From the NCBI GenBank assembly GCA_025560025.1, contig CP048485.1, positions 434,001-498,000 of the forward strand: 64,000 nucleotides of DNA, given 5' to 3'. The notes under the pieces are model-generated. The model saw nothing but the letters and a program-made list of their open reading frames with translations, had not been told where the DNA came from and did no database searches. Source of the DNA: Agrobacterium tumefaciens (GTDB lineage Bacteria; Pseudomonadota; Alphaproteobacteria; Rhizobiales; Rhizobiaceae). The position numbers were made by a program, and so were the translations under genes. Of this stretch, positions 10,445 to 18,366 are shown piece after piece (position 1 is the stretch's first letter; each line of letters starts with the position of its first letter).

Positions 10445-11189
10445 TGTTTCCCACATGAAGGCGGCGGAAAGACGGGTCTGGTTTGCCGCGCCGCTTGTCC
10501 TGCTGGCACTTGCCATCCTGCTCGGGCTGGGCACCTGGCAGGTGAAGCGGCTCTATTGGAAAGAGGCCCTGATGGCCGATATCGAGGAGCGACGGAGCGC
10601 AAGCCCGGCCACGCTTTCCGACATCGAGGCCATCGCGAAAAGCGGCGGCGAGATAGAATATCGCAGGGTCAGCCTTTCCGGCACGTTCGATCACGCCCGC
10701 GAGCGGCATTTCTTCGCCACCCATCAGGGCAGAACCGGTTATTATATCTATACGCCGCTGACGCTTGCCGATGGCCGTATTCTCTTCGTCAATCGCGGCT
10801 TCGTGCCCTTCGAGATGAAGGAACCGGCAAAGCGCCCCGACGGCCAGGTTGCCGGCGAGGTGACGATCACCGGACTGGCGCGCGCGCCGCTCGTCGCTAA
10901 ACCATCTTCCCTGCTGCCGGATAATGATGTCGCCAAGAACATCTTCTACTGGAAAGATCTGGCGGCGATGGCCTCGAGCGTCAATATCCCGTCGGACCGG
11001 CTGGTCCACCTGTTCGTCGATGCCGATAATGCGCCCAATCCCGGAGGCTGGCCCGAAGGTGGCGTGACGCTGATAGATTTGCCCAACAATCACCTGCAAT
11101 ATGCGATAACGTGGTATGGCCTGGCGGTGGCCCTTGTCATCGTCGCCGGTTTTGCCTATTTCCGGAACGGTAAGGCGCAGGGTGAATAA
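10437..11189 (+). CDS. SURF1-family oxidase assembly protein
   Basis: SURF1 proteins (Shy1 in yeast) help heme a enter subunit I of cytochrome c oxidase. The product has the SURF1 plan: an N-terminal transmembrane helix (FAAPLVLLALAILLGLGTWQ), the conserved GTWQVKRL..K start of the domain, YRRVSLSGTFDH, LFVNRGFVP, and a C-terminal helix after NNHLQYAITWYGLA. GTG at 10437, overlapping the DUF983 stop and following GAAGGCAGG, gives 250 residues. ATG at 10455 is an alternative start. Translational coupling to the DUF983 gene is likely. Confidence 0.92.
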   Translation: MNDVSHMKAAERRVWFAAPLVLLALAILLGLGTWQVKRLYWKEALMADIEERRSASPATLSDIEAIAKSGGEIEYRRVSLSGTFDHARERHFFATHQGRTGYYIYTPLTLADGRILFVNRGFVPFEMKEPAKRPDGQVAGEVTITGLARAPLVAKPSSLLPDNDVAKNIFYWKDLAAMASSVNIPSDRLVHLFVDADNAPNPGGWPEGGVTLIDLPNNHLQYAITWYGLAVALVIVAGFAYFRNGKAQGE

Positions 11190-11241
11190 AGCACGTGCCG
11201 TCCGATAATGGCTGGTTATCGGGCAAGGCCAAGGAGCAGGA

Positions 11242-12288
11242 ATGAACATCGCCGTTTCCAAACCCCCTTTGACAATAAGGCTGTGCGGACCGCGCGGTTT
11301 TTGCGCGGGCGTGGACCGGGCGATCCAGATCGTTGTGCTGGCGCTGAAGGCCTATGGCGCGCCTGTCTATGTTCGCCATGAAATCGTGCATAACCGCTAC
11401 GTGGTGGAAGGGCTTGAAGCCAAGGGCGCGGTCTTCGTCGAGGAGCTGCATGAGATCCCCGTCGAGCACCGCGAGCAGCCGGTGGTCTTTTCCGCCCATG
11501 GCGTGCCGAAATCCGTGCCTGAAGACGCGCAGGCGCGCAATCTTTTCTATCTCGATGCCACATGCCCGCTGGTCTCCAAGGTGCATAAGCAGGCCATGCG
11601 CCACCAGCGCCTCGGCCGCCATGTCGTGCTGATCGGCCATGCCGGTCACCCTGAGGTCATCGGCACCATGGGTCAGCTTCCAGAAGGCACGGTCTCGCTG
11701 GTCGAGACGGTGGAGGATGCGGGTGTTTATGAGCCGGTGGACCGTGAAAACCTCGGTTTCGTTACCCAGACGACACTGTCGGTCGATGATACCGCCGGCG
11801 TCATCGCCAGGCTCCAGGAACGCTTCCCGGCCATTCAGGCGCCTGCCGCCGACAGCATCTGTTACGCAACCACCAATCGTCAGGATGCGGTAAAGCAGGC
11901 GGCGCCCGGCTGCGATCTGTTCATCGTCGTTGGCGCCCCCAATTCGTCCAATTCCAAGCGGCTGGTGGAAGTGGCGCTGCGCGCCGGCGCCAAACATTCC
12001 GTGCTGGTGCAGCGGGCGGCGGAAATCGACTGGGACGCGATCGGCGATATCCGCACCGTTGGTCTTTCGGCTGGCGCCTCCGCACCGGAAGTCATCGTCG
12101 ATGAGATCATCGAAGCTTTCAAGGCGCGGTTCGACACGACGCTCGATCTGGCCGTCACGGTGGAGGAAACGGAACATTTCCTCGTCAATCGCGAGCTGCG
12201 CAGTATCGAACTGACGACGGACGACATGGCTTTCGTCAACGGCAATGCCAGCAATGCGCTTCCGCCGAAAACCGCCGCCGGTGCCTGA
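11242..12288 (+). CDS. ispH: 4-hydroxy-3-methylbut-2-enyl diphosphate reductase
   Basis: This is the last enzyme of the non-mevalonate isoprenoid pathway; it makes IPP and DMAPP using a [4Fe-4S] cluster. The three cluster cysteines are present in [24 protein letters not shown] and [11 protein letters not shown]. Other family blocks are VVFSAHGVP, the [14 protein letters not shown] histidine region, and [13 protein letters not shown]. The product has 348 residues. AAGGAGCAGG precedes ATG 11242. It also supplies precursors for the farnesyl tail added by CtaB. Confidence 0.98.
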   Translation: MNIAVSKPPLTIRLCGPRGFCAGVDRAIQIVVLALKAYGAPVYVRHEIVHNRYVVEGLEAKGAVFVEELHEIPVEHREQPVVFSAHGVPKSVPEDAQARNLFYLDATCPLVSKVHKQAMRHQRLGRHVVLIGHAGHPEVIGTMGQLPEGTVSLVETVEDAGVYEPVDRENLGFVTQTTLSVDDTAGVIARLQERFPAIQAPAADSICYATTNRQDAVKQAAPGCDLFIVVGAPNSSNSKRLVEVALRAGAKHSVLVQRAAEIDWDAIGDIRTVGLSAGASAPEVIVDEIIEAFKARFDTTLDLAVTVEETEHFLVNRELRSIELTTDDMAFVNGNASNALPPKTAAGA

Positions 12289-12292
12289 AACG

Positions 12293-12337
12293 GAATGACG
12301 GTCAATGCGGCTGGTCTTCGCCTTGCATCCGTCATTC
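12293..12337. terminator. Hairpin between ispH and thrB
   Basis: GAATGACGG at 12293-12301 pairs perfectly with CCGTCATTC at 12329-12337 around a 27-base loop. No T-run follows, so it is at best a weak or Rho-assisted terminator or a processing signal. Confidence 0.35.
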
Positions 12338-12380
12338 TAACCCCAGATTTTCATCCTTTCCTTCATCAAGAGATTTGAAA

Positions 12381-13349
12381 TTGGCAGTTTATACGGACAT
12401 CACCGAAGATGATCTGAGGAATTTCCTCACGCAATATGACGTCGGCAGCCTCACCTCCTATAAGGGCATTGCCGAAGGCGTCGAAAACTCCAATTTCCTG
12501 CTGCACACCAACAAGGACCCGCTGATCCTGACGCTTTATGAAAAGCGCGTGGAAAAAAACGATCTGCCTTTCTTCCTCGGCCTGATGCAGCATCTGGCCG
12601 CCAAGGGCCTGTCCTGCCCCCTGCCGCTGCCGCGCAAGGATGGTGCGTTGCTGGGCGAACTGTCGGGCCGGCCGGCGGCGCTTATCTCCTTCCTTGAAGG
12701 CATGTGGCTGAGAAAGCCGGAAGCAAAGCACTGCCGCGAAGTCGGCAAGGCGCTGGCCGCCATGCATCTGGCGGGCGAGGGGTTCGAAATCAGGCGGCCG
12801 AATGCACTCTCCGTCGAGGGCTGGAAGGTGCTTTGGGACAAATCCGAAGACCGCGCCGACGAGGTGGAGAAGGGCCTGAAAGACGAGATCCGCCCCGAGA
12901 TCGATTATCTCGCCGCCCATTGGCCGAAGGATCTGCCAGCCGGCGTCATCCATGCCGATCTGTTTCAGGACAATGTGTTCTTCCTCGGCGACGAGCTTTC
13001 GGGCCTGATTGATTTTTACTTCGCCTGCAACGATCTGCTCGCTTATGACGTGTCGATCTGCCTCAATGCCTGGTGCTTCGAAAAGGATGGCGCTTATAAC
13101 GTCACGAAGGGCAAGGCGCTCTTGGAGGGTTACCAGTCGGTGCGTCCGCTGAGTGAGGCGGAGCTGGAGGCGCTGCCGCTTCTGGCGCGCGGTTCGGCGC
13201 TGCGTTTCTTCCTGACGCGGCTTTACGACTGGCTGACGACGCCGGCCGGCGCGCTGGTGGTGAAAAAAGATCCGCTGGAATATCTGCGCAAGCTGCGGTT
13301 CCACCGCTCCATCGCCAATGTCGCCGAATATGGGCTGGCCGGCGAATGA
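12381..13349 (+). CDS. thrB: Homoserine kinase (choline-kinase-like type)
   Basis: This enzyme phosphorylates homoserine, the step before threonine synthase (thrC lies at 23.2-24.6 kb). The likely start is TTG at 12381, giving [12 protein letters not shown] and 322 residues; an in-frame TTG at 12375 is also possible, and AAGAGA lies just upstream. The protein is of the aminoglycoside/choline-kinase fold (ThrB2), not the GHMP type of E. coli. Markers are the phosphate-binding [12 protein letters not shown], the catalytic [13 protein letters not shown] and the metal-binding [11 protein letters not shown]. Its TGA overlaps the ATG of rnhA. Confidence 0.95.
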   Translation: MAVYTDITEDDLRNFLTQYDVGSLTSYKGIAEGVENSNFLLHTNKDPLILTLYEKRVEKNDLPFFLGLMQHLAAKGLSCPLPLPRKDGALLGELSGRPAALISFLEGMWLRKPEAKHCREVGKALAAMHLAGEGFEIRRPNALSVEGWKVLWDKSEDRADEVEKGLKDEIRPEIDYLAAHWPKDLPAGVIHADLFQDNVFFLGDELSGLIDFYFACNDLLAYDVSICLNAWCFEKDGAYNVTKGKALLEGYQSVRPLSEAELEALPLLARGSALRFFLTRLYDWLTTPAGALVVKKDPLEYLRKLRFHRSIANVAEYGLAGE

Positions 13350-13786
13350 AACATGTCGATATTTTCACCGATGGCGCCTGCTCCGGCAATCCCGGTCCCG
13401 GCGGCTGGGGTGCCGTGCTGCGTTATGGTGAGGTGGAGAAGGAACTCTCCGGCGGCGAGGCCGAGACCACCAATAACCGCATGGAACTGCTGGCGGCGAT
13501 TTCGGCGCTCAACGCGCTGAAAAGCCCCTGCGAGGTCGATCTTTATACCGACAGCGCCTATGTGAAAGACGGCATCACCAAATGGATTTTCGGCTGGAAA
13601 AAGAAGGGCTGGAAAACCGCCGATAACAAGCCGGTCAAGAATGTCGAGCTGTGGCAGGCGCTGGAAGCGGCGCAGGAACGCCACAAGGTTACCCTGCATT
13701 GGGTCAAGGGCCATGCTGGCCACCCGGAAAACGAGCGCGCCGACGAATTGGCGCGCAAGGGCATGGAGCCCTTCAAACGGCGGTAA
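13346..13786 (+). CDS. rnhA: Ribonuclease HI
   Basis: Degrades RNA in RNA-DNA hybrids. The 146-residue product has the full catalytic DEDD set: Asp in [17 protein letters not shown], Glu in [10 protein letters not shown], Asp in [12 protein letters not shown] and the last Asp in [11 protein letters not shown]. The basic protrusion ([20 protein letters not shown]) that grips the hybrid is present. The ATG overlaps the thrB stop by four bases (ATGA), as in other rhizobia. Confidence 0.98.
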   Translation: MKHVDIFTDGACSGNPGPGGWGAVLRYGEVEKELSGGEAETTNNRMELLAAISALNALKSPCEVDLYTDSAYVKDGITKWIFGWKKKGWKTADNKPVKNVELWQALEAAQERHKVTLHWVKGHAGHPENERADELARKGMEPFKRR

Positions 13787-13909
13787 CGGAAACCTGTCTT
13801 ATTCGGCCTGTGTAATCCGGGCCATATCTAATCCGGGGTTGTGAAAACTGAAACCCGATTTATCTTGTCGTCAAACAGCCGGACAGTCCGGCGGAGGAGA
13901 GGAATTCGG

Positions 13910-14218
13910 ATGATCCTGCATTGTGTATTTTTGCGCTTCAAGGCTGCGACGGCATCCTCTGAAAAACAAGCGGTGTTCGAAGCGATTGCGGCCCTGAAGG
14001 ACGTGATACCGGGCATCATCGATGTAAAATACGGCCAGAATGTTTCGCCCGAGGGTCTGAACGGCGGTTTCGTCGACGGTTTTATCGTGACGCTTGACAG
14101 CCCCGAGGCCCGCGACGATTACCTCGCCCATCCCCAGCATATGGAAGTCGGCGAGCGCCTCGTGTCGCTGACCGATGGCGGTCTGGCCGGGCTTCTGGTG
14201 TTTGACATGAATGTCTGA
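13910..14218 (+). CDS. Dabb (stress-responsive alpha/beta barrel) domain protein
   Basis: ATG at 13910 follows GGCGGAGGAGAGG and gives 102 residues of a single Dabb domain: MILHCVFLRFK strand, helix, VIPGIIDVKYGQNVSPEG, and the conserved YLAHPQHMEVGERL helix. These small ferredoxin-like proteins dimerise. Their function is often unknown, and some are stress-induced. It lies 123 bp after rnhA and has a strong terminator directly behind it. Confidence 0.9.
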   Translation: MILHCVFLRFKAATASSEKQAVFEAIAALKDVIPGIIDVKYGQNVSPEGLNGGFVDGFIVTLDSPEARDDYLAHPQHMEVGERLVSLTDGGLAGLLVFDMNV

Positions 14219-14223
14219 GGGAA

Positions 14224-14245
14224 GGGCGGCTTGGCCGCCCTTTTT
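14224..14245 (+). terminator. Rho-independent terminator after the Dabb gene
   Basis: GGGCGGC (14224-14230), loop TTG, GCCGCCC (14234-14240), then TTTTTG. It starts six bases after the Dabb stop codon and probably ends the thrB-rnhA-Dabb transcript. Confidence 0.88.
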
Positions 14246-14301
14246 GTTTGTCGCTAAAAGCAGCGTTGATGCCTTTGGCGATGTCGTGTCAGCCGATACA
14301 C

Positions 14302-14415
14302 CGTCACCCCGGACTTGATCCGGGGTCCAGCGCGATCAAGTCCTTGATCGCAAAAGACTCTTATCACGGCGCAGACGCGCCGTGGCTGGATGCCGGATCA
14401 AGTCCGGCATGACGG
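14302..14415. repeat. Modular palindromic repeat, GTCA-CCGG type (copy 1)
   Basis: Outer arms CGTCACCCCGGACTTGATCC and GGATCAAGTCCGGCATGACG are inverted. Between them lie two inner hairpins: CGATCAAGTCCTTGATCG and CACGGCGCAGACGCGCCGTG, joined by AAAAGACTCTTAT. The same plan is seen at 40448-40561, 46580-46718 and, inverted, 59412-59525. Confidence 0.8.
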
Positions 14416-14435
14416 AGAGACTAAGCCACCCGCCC

Positions 14436-14921
14436 TCAAAGCTGCTCGATCATCGCAGCAGCGGCCGAAACCGTCGCCTGACCGGGGTTCTCTTCCACGT
14501 TGAGCGATTTCACCACGCCGTCTTCGACCAGCATCGAATAGCGCTTGGAGCGCACACCGAGGCCGCCGCCGGAAAGGTCGGCATCAAGGCCAAGTGCCTT
14601 GGTGAACGAGGCATCCCAGTCGGCGAGGAAGTGGATCTTGCCCTGACCGCCGGACGATTGCGCCCATGCGCCCATCACGTGCCAGTCATTGACGGCGACA
14701 ACGGCGATGTCATCCACGCCTTTTGAGAGAATGGTGTCGCGGTTTTCAAGATAGCCCGGCAGATGGTTCAGCGAGCAGGTGGGGGTAAAAGCGCCGGGCA
14801 CGGCGAAGAGCACGACCTTCTTGCCGCCGAAAAGCGCGTCCGTGGTGGTTTCCACCGGGCCGTCGGCCGTCTTTTCTTTGAAGGTTGCGGAAGGCAGTTT
14901 TTCGCCGATCTTGATGGTCAT
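14436..14921 (-). CDS. Peroxiredoxin (Prx5/type II)
   Basis: A 161-residue thiol peroxidase that reduces hydrogen peroxide and organic peroxides. The peroxidatic cysteine lies in VPGAFTPTCSLNHLPGY, the PxxxTxxC motif of the Prx5 group. The dimer-interface and arginine region is seen in GLGVRSKRYSMLVEDGVV, and the C terminus NVEENPGQATVSAAAAMIEQL is typical. No glutaredoxin domain is fused. It is transcribed opposite to the Dabb gene and ends close to a repeat. Confidence 0.95.
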   Translation of the reverse strand: MTIKIGEKLPSATFKEKTADGPVETTTDALFGGKKVVLFAVPGAFTPTCSLNHLPGYLENRDTILSKGVDDIAVVAVNDWHVMGAWAQSSGGQGKIHFLADWDASFTKALGLDADLSGGGLGVRSKRYSMLVEDGVVKSLNVEENPGQATVSAAAAMIEQL

Positions 14922-15043
14922 GTCCGTGCTCCTGTAGCCGTTCGGTTCGCGCGACTATAGAGCAACCAAATGAAACGTGTCATGCGGTTTTCGCGGGAAA
15001 TTCCACTGCGGAGGCGATCGCTCAAGCGTGGCGGCAAAACCGA

Positions 15044-15892
15044 TCAGGGCTTCGGGAAATTCAGCATCGTCTCCATGGCCCGGTCGCCGGATTTGACCAG
15101 GATGGGCCAGCTATTGCCCTGCACCTGATAGGTTTTCGGCAGGCCCTTGATGTTCATGTAGAAGGAGAGCTTGCGCTTGTCGCGCACCAGGTTCTGCGGT
15201 TCGTAATAGGCAAAGCCCGAGGGACCGGCGATGAAGATTTCGGTCTCCTTCGGCGCGTTTTCCGGCAGCTGCAGCTGCACGCCGAGCATGGTCTTGTCGG
15301 GTGTGATATGGAAATCGGTCACCTTGAAATCGTCTGATGCCGCCTCGGGCAGCGTCTCGCGCGCCTCTTCCAGCAGGCGCCGTTCCTCGCCGTCGTCATT
15401 GCCCGCATTGCCGCGCTCAATCGAAAACGTCGCCTCGAAAGGGATACAGATATTCTGGCAGACACCGATGAAGGCGGTGAGGTCGATTTTCCCGCTCGCC
15501 GCCGGGTCGGCGGCTTTCAGCTGGAAGGGAAGGCTGACGGCGTGATCATAGCCGATATCGGTAATGTCGCCGTTTTCGATCAGCTTCGGAACCGGATAGG
15601 CCATGGTGGTAAGGCTGACACCGCTTGCCGGGTCAAGCCTGATCTGAGGCGGTATGCCGGCTTCCCCCGGCTCCCGCCAATAGGTTATCCAGCCGTCTTT
15701 CGGCTCGATCTGCAGCACGCCGCGCACCACGCCGTCCGCATCCATCGCAAGGCTTGCCACGCGCATCTGGCCGCCTTCGCTTCTGGCCCAGTCGGTAATC
15801 TCCGCCCGGGCGGCTTGCCCGCTGCCGAGGATGGCGGCGAATGCGGCGACGAAGCGAAGATGTGAAAATCGAAAGAATGTCCTGAAGCTCAT
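15044..15892 (-). CDS. Exported DsbD N-terminal-domain-like (thiol-disulfide) protein
   Basis: A 282-residue protein with a signal peptide (hydrophobic to about residue 29, ending ARAE). The mature part resembles the periplasmic alpha domain of DsbD/ScsB: the segment DGWITYWREPGEAGIPPQI and the cysteine pair in FIGVCQNICIPFEATF. The transmembrane and thioredoxin parts of a full DsbD are missing, so it may accept or pass electrons to other periplasmic thiol proteins, or serve in copper or peroxide tolerance. The exact partner is unknown. It stands alone, divergent from yqgE. Confidence 0.82.
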   Translation of the reverse strand: MSFRTFFRFSHLRFVAAFAAILGSGQAARAEITDWARSEGGQMRVASLAMDADGVVRGVLQIEPKDGWITYWREPGEAGIPPQIRLDPASGVSLTTMAYPVPKLIENGDITDIGYDHAVSLPFQLKAADPAASGKIDLTAFIGVCQNICIPFEATFSIERGNAGNDDGEERRLLEEARETLPEAASDDFKVTDFHITPDKTMLGVQLQLPENAPKETEIFIAGPSGFAYYEPQNLVRDKRKLSFYMNIKGLPKTYQVQGNSWPILVKSGDRAMETMLNFPKP

Positions 15893-16052
15893 TCTTTCCG
15901 TCTAACCCAACATCGCCCGGCGGACCAGTTACGAATTCGTGCGGTTCATCATTTTCGGTTGATTGATCGGGCGCTATGCCGCATCCTGTTCCCTGTCGAA
16001 GTGCGAACGCCTTTTCCGTTCAAGAACGGAATTCGGCCTGCTGGAGGCGCCG

Positions 16053-16658
16053 GTGAGCTTTTCAACCCTGATGGACAAACGCGAACGTGGCTTTCTCGAT
16101 GGTCAGTTCCTCATCGCGATGCCGGGGCTGGACGATGGCAACTTTGCCCGTTCGGTGATCTATATCTGCGCCCATTCGGATGCAGGCGCCATGGGCTTCA
16201 TCATCAACCGTCCGCAGCAGATCACCTTCACCGATATTCTGCTGCATCTGAAACTGGTTGATAGCAACGACGCCATCATGCTGCCCAACCGCACCCGTGA
16301 ATTTCCGATACAGTGCGGCGGTCCGGTCGAATCCGGTCGGGGCTTCGTGCTGCATTCGGATGATTACTTGAGCGAATCCAGCATTCCGGTCAGCGACGAC
16401 ATTTCCCTGACTGCGACGCTCGATATCGTCCGCGCCATTTCCAACGGCCGCGGCCCGCAAAGGGCCACCATGCTGCTGGGTTATGCCGGCTGGGGACCGG
16501 GGCAGCTGGAAAACGAGATCGCCAATAATGGCTGGCTGAATTGCCCGGCTGCCGAAGAGCTGATCTTCGACCGCGGACTGGACAATAAATATGAGCGCGC
16601 GCTAGCGTTGATGGGCGTCGACCCGCGCATGCTCTCGCCCGATGCCGGCCACGCCTGA
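16053..16658 (+). CDS. YqgE/AlgH family protein (UPF0301)
   Basis: GTG at 16053 follows GGAGG and gives 201 residues starting [25 protein letters not shown]. Family blocks are [23 protein letters not shown], the [18 protein letters not shown] loop, and [19 protein letters not shown]. The fold is a compact alpha/beta domain. AlgH in Pseudomonas was first linked to alginate regulation, but the molecular function is unknown. The frame is open up to 15963, but no good ribosome site supports a longer form. Confidence 0.93.
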   Translation: MSFSTLMDKRERGFLDGQFLIAMPGLDDGNFARSVIYICAHSDAGAMGFIINRPQQITFTDILLHLKLVDSNDAIMLPNRTREFPIQCGGPVESGRGFVLHSDDYLSESSIPVSDDISLTATLDIVRAISNGRGPQRATMLLGYAGWGPGQLENEIANNGWLNCPAAEELIFDRGLDNKYERALALMGVDPRMLSPDAGHA

Positions 16659-16689
16659 GTTTTCCGCCGCTTTCACGCGGCTGCCGGCT

Positions 16690-16715
16690 GGAACCAAACC
16701 TTGCTCCCTCACGTT
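16690..16715 (+). promoter_or_regulatory. EcfG (general stress sigma factor)-type promoter of csbD
   Basis: GGAAC at 16690-16694, a 17-base spacer, and CGTT at 16712-16715 match the alphaproteobacterial EcfG/RpoE2 consensus GGAAC-N16/17-CGTT exactly. The site is 53 bp before the csbD start. CsbD proteins are frequent general-stress targets, which supports the call. Confidence 0.8.
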
Positions 16716-16767
16716 AGTCACCCGGAAAGCCGGACAAGACAGTGCGGTTAAACTAGGGAGCAGTGAC

Positions 16768-16959
16768 ATGGGTAGCACATCAGACAAGATCGCCGGTAAA
16801 GCCAACGAAGTCGCCGGCAAGGTCAAGAAGAGCGTCGGCGAAGCGACCGGCAACAACGAGTTGCGCGCCAAGGGTGCGGCCCAGGAAACCAAGGGCAAGA
16901 TCCAGAAAAACGTTGGCAAGGCCAAGGATGCCGTCAAGGGCGCCGTTGATCGGATGTAA
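16768..16959 (+). CDS. CsbD family stress protein
   Basis: A 63-residue, lysine- and alanine-rich hydrophilic protein (start [17 protein letters not shown]). It has the CsbD repeat pattern of short helices KxxGxxKExxGxxT, including [17 protein letters not shown]. CsbD is sigma-B dependent in Bacillus and EcfG dependent in several alphaproteobacteria. Its molecular role is unknown. GGGAGCAG precedes the ATG. An EcfG-type promoter lies upstream, and a second one follows the gene, ahead of the zinc peptidase. Confidence 0.93.
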   Translation: MGSTSDKIAGKANEVAGKVKKSVGEATGNNELRAKGAAQETKGKIQKNVGKAKDAVKGAVDRM

Positions 16960-17046
16960 TCTCGCCCGACGGATTGCGCCTCTCTGACGACGTGGCGCTC
17001 GGAGCGCATGTGTGACAGCACATGCGCTCTTGTCGTCTGAGGGGCA

Positions 17047-17071
17047 GGAACGTTCGGCTTGTTACGCCGTT
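17047..17071 (+). promoter_or_regulatory. EcfG-type promoter of the zinc peptidase gene
   Basis: GGAAC at 17047-17051, a 16-base spacer and CGTT at 17068-17071 match the general-stress consensus. The site is 58 bp before the ATG at 17129. It lies only about 355 bp from the csbD promoter of the same type. Confidence 0.75.
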
Positions 17072-17128
17072 CATGTTGATATTCTACGTTCGCCTCCACC
17101 CACCTGATCCATCGCAAGGGTTTCATCG

Positions 17129-18223
17129 ATGAAGCTTTTTTCCTGCGCTTCCTGCGGCCAGCCGGTCCATTTCGACAATCGTTTCTGCGTCTCCTGTGGT
17201 CATCGTCTGGCCTTCGTGCCGGAGCGCCTTTCCATGGAAGCGCTTGCGCCTGCGGGCGAGCCGAACTGGCAGATCGTTGCCCAGCCGGAAAAACAGGTGC
17301 GTTTCTGCGCCAATGAGGTGAATGACATCTGCAACTGGTCTGTCCCGGCGGAAAGTGACAGCGCCTTTTGTCCGGCCTGCAGTCATAATCGTCTGGTGCC
17401 TGATATCGCGACCGAGCAGGGGATCGAACAGTGGCGACGCCTCAGCCAGGCGCAGCGCCATCTGTTTTATTCTATCCTGCGGCTCGGCCTGCCGCATCCC
17501 AACCGGGACGCCGATCCGGCGGGTGGGCTGGTCTTCGACTTTCTGGTCGATGAGGTGGCGCCCGACGGTTCGGTCATTCCCGCCATGACCGGTCACGATG
17601 AGGGCCTGATCGCCATCCGTGCGGCGGAAGCCGATGATGCGACGCGCGAGCAGGTGCGCGCCAACATGAACGAGCCCTACCGCACCATGCTTGGCCATTT
17701 CCGCCACGAGGTCGGGCATTTCATCTGGAACAAGCTGGTGCGCGATGAGAACCGGCTGGAAGCCTGCCGCGCCGTGTTCGGTGACGAGCGCGAGGATTAT
17801 GCGGCGGCGCTGCAACGCAATTACGAGCAGGGACCGCGGCCCGACTGGCAGGAGAATTTCATAAGCTCCTATGCCTCCGTCCACCCATGGGAAGATTTCG
17901 CCGAATGTTTCGCCCATTACCTGCATATCGTTGACACGCTCGAAACGGCGCGCGCCTTCGGCGTGGCGATCGATCCGGACGGACATGAGGAAATGGCCGC
18001 AGAGGTGACATTCGATCCCTACAAGGCCCGCAGCGCCGCGCAACTGGTCAAGGCCTGGATTCCGCTCAGCGTCGCCATCAATTCCATCCAGCGCAGCATG
18101 GGGGAGGCGGACCTCTACCCCTTCGTGCTGACGCCGCCGGTGGTGACGAAGATGGAATTCATTCACGACGTCCTGCATGGGAGGGTGGCGGCGGATGCAC
18201 AGCCGGTGATGATGGTTCAGTAA
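17129..18223 (+). CDS. Putative zinc-binding metallopeptidase with N-terminal zinc ribbon
   Basis: A 364-residue protein. The N terminus is a zinc ribbon (FSCASCGQPVHFDNRFCVSC: two CxxC pairs), and a second Cys set follows (FCANE...CNW...FCPACSHNRL). The catalytic part holds HFRHEVGHFIWNKL, an HExxH zinc motif, and downstream a Glu/His-rich helix WEDFAECFAHYLHIVDTLETA that probably gives the third ligand. This matches the putative zinc-binding peptidase family (formerly DUF2248). It has no signal peptide, so it probably acts in the cytoplasm. Substrate unknown. The EcfG-type promoter suggests stress induction. Confidence 0.88.
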   Translation: MKLFSCASCGQPVHFDNRFCVSCGHRLAFVPERLSMEALAPAGEPNWQIVAQPEKQVRFCANEVNDICNWSVPAESDSAFCPACSHNRLVPDIATEQGIEQWRRLSQAQRHLFYSILRLGLPHPNRDADPAGGLVFDFLVDEVAPDGSVIPAMTGHDEGLIAIRAAEADDATREQVRANMNEPYRTMLGHFRHEVGHFIWNKLVRDENRLEACRAVFGDEREDYAAALQRNYEQGPRPDWQENFISSYASVHPWEDFAECFAHYLHIVDTLETARAFGVAIDPDGHEEMAAEVTFDPYKARSAAQLVKAWIPLSVAINSIQRSMGEADLYPFVLTPPVVTKMEFIHDVLHGRVAADAQPVMMVQ

Positions 18224-18241
18224 GGAACGCCTTACCCTCGA

Positions 18242-18316
18242 CGTCATCCTCGGGCTTGACCCGAGGATCCACAACCACCTGCGACAATGGATCCTCGGGT
18301 CAAGCCCGAGGATGAC
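18242..18316. repeat. Palindromic repeat, GTCATCCTCGGG type (copy 2)
   Basis: CGTCATCCTCGGGCTTGACC and its inverse GGTCAAGCCCGAGGATGAC flank a 24-base centre. It is the best-preserved copy of the unit also found at 9949-10023. It lies between two converging genes. Confidence 0.8.
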
Positions 18317-18366
18317 CTCGCGTTAGATAGAGGGGACGGGGGAGTGCGCTACAGCACTCATCCTCT

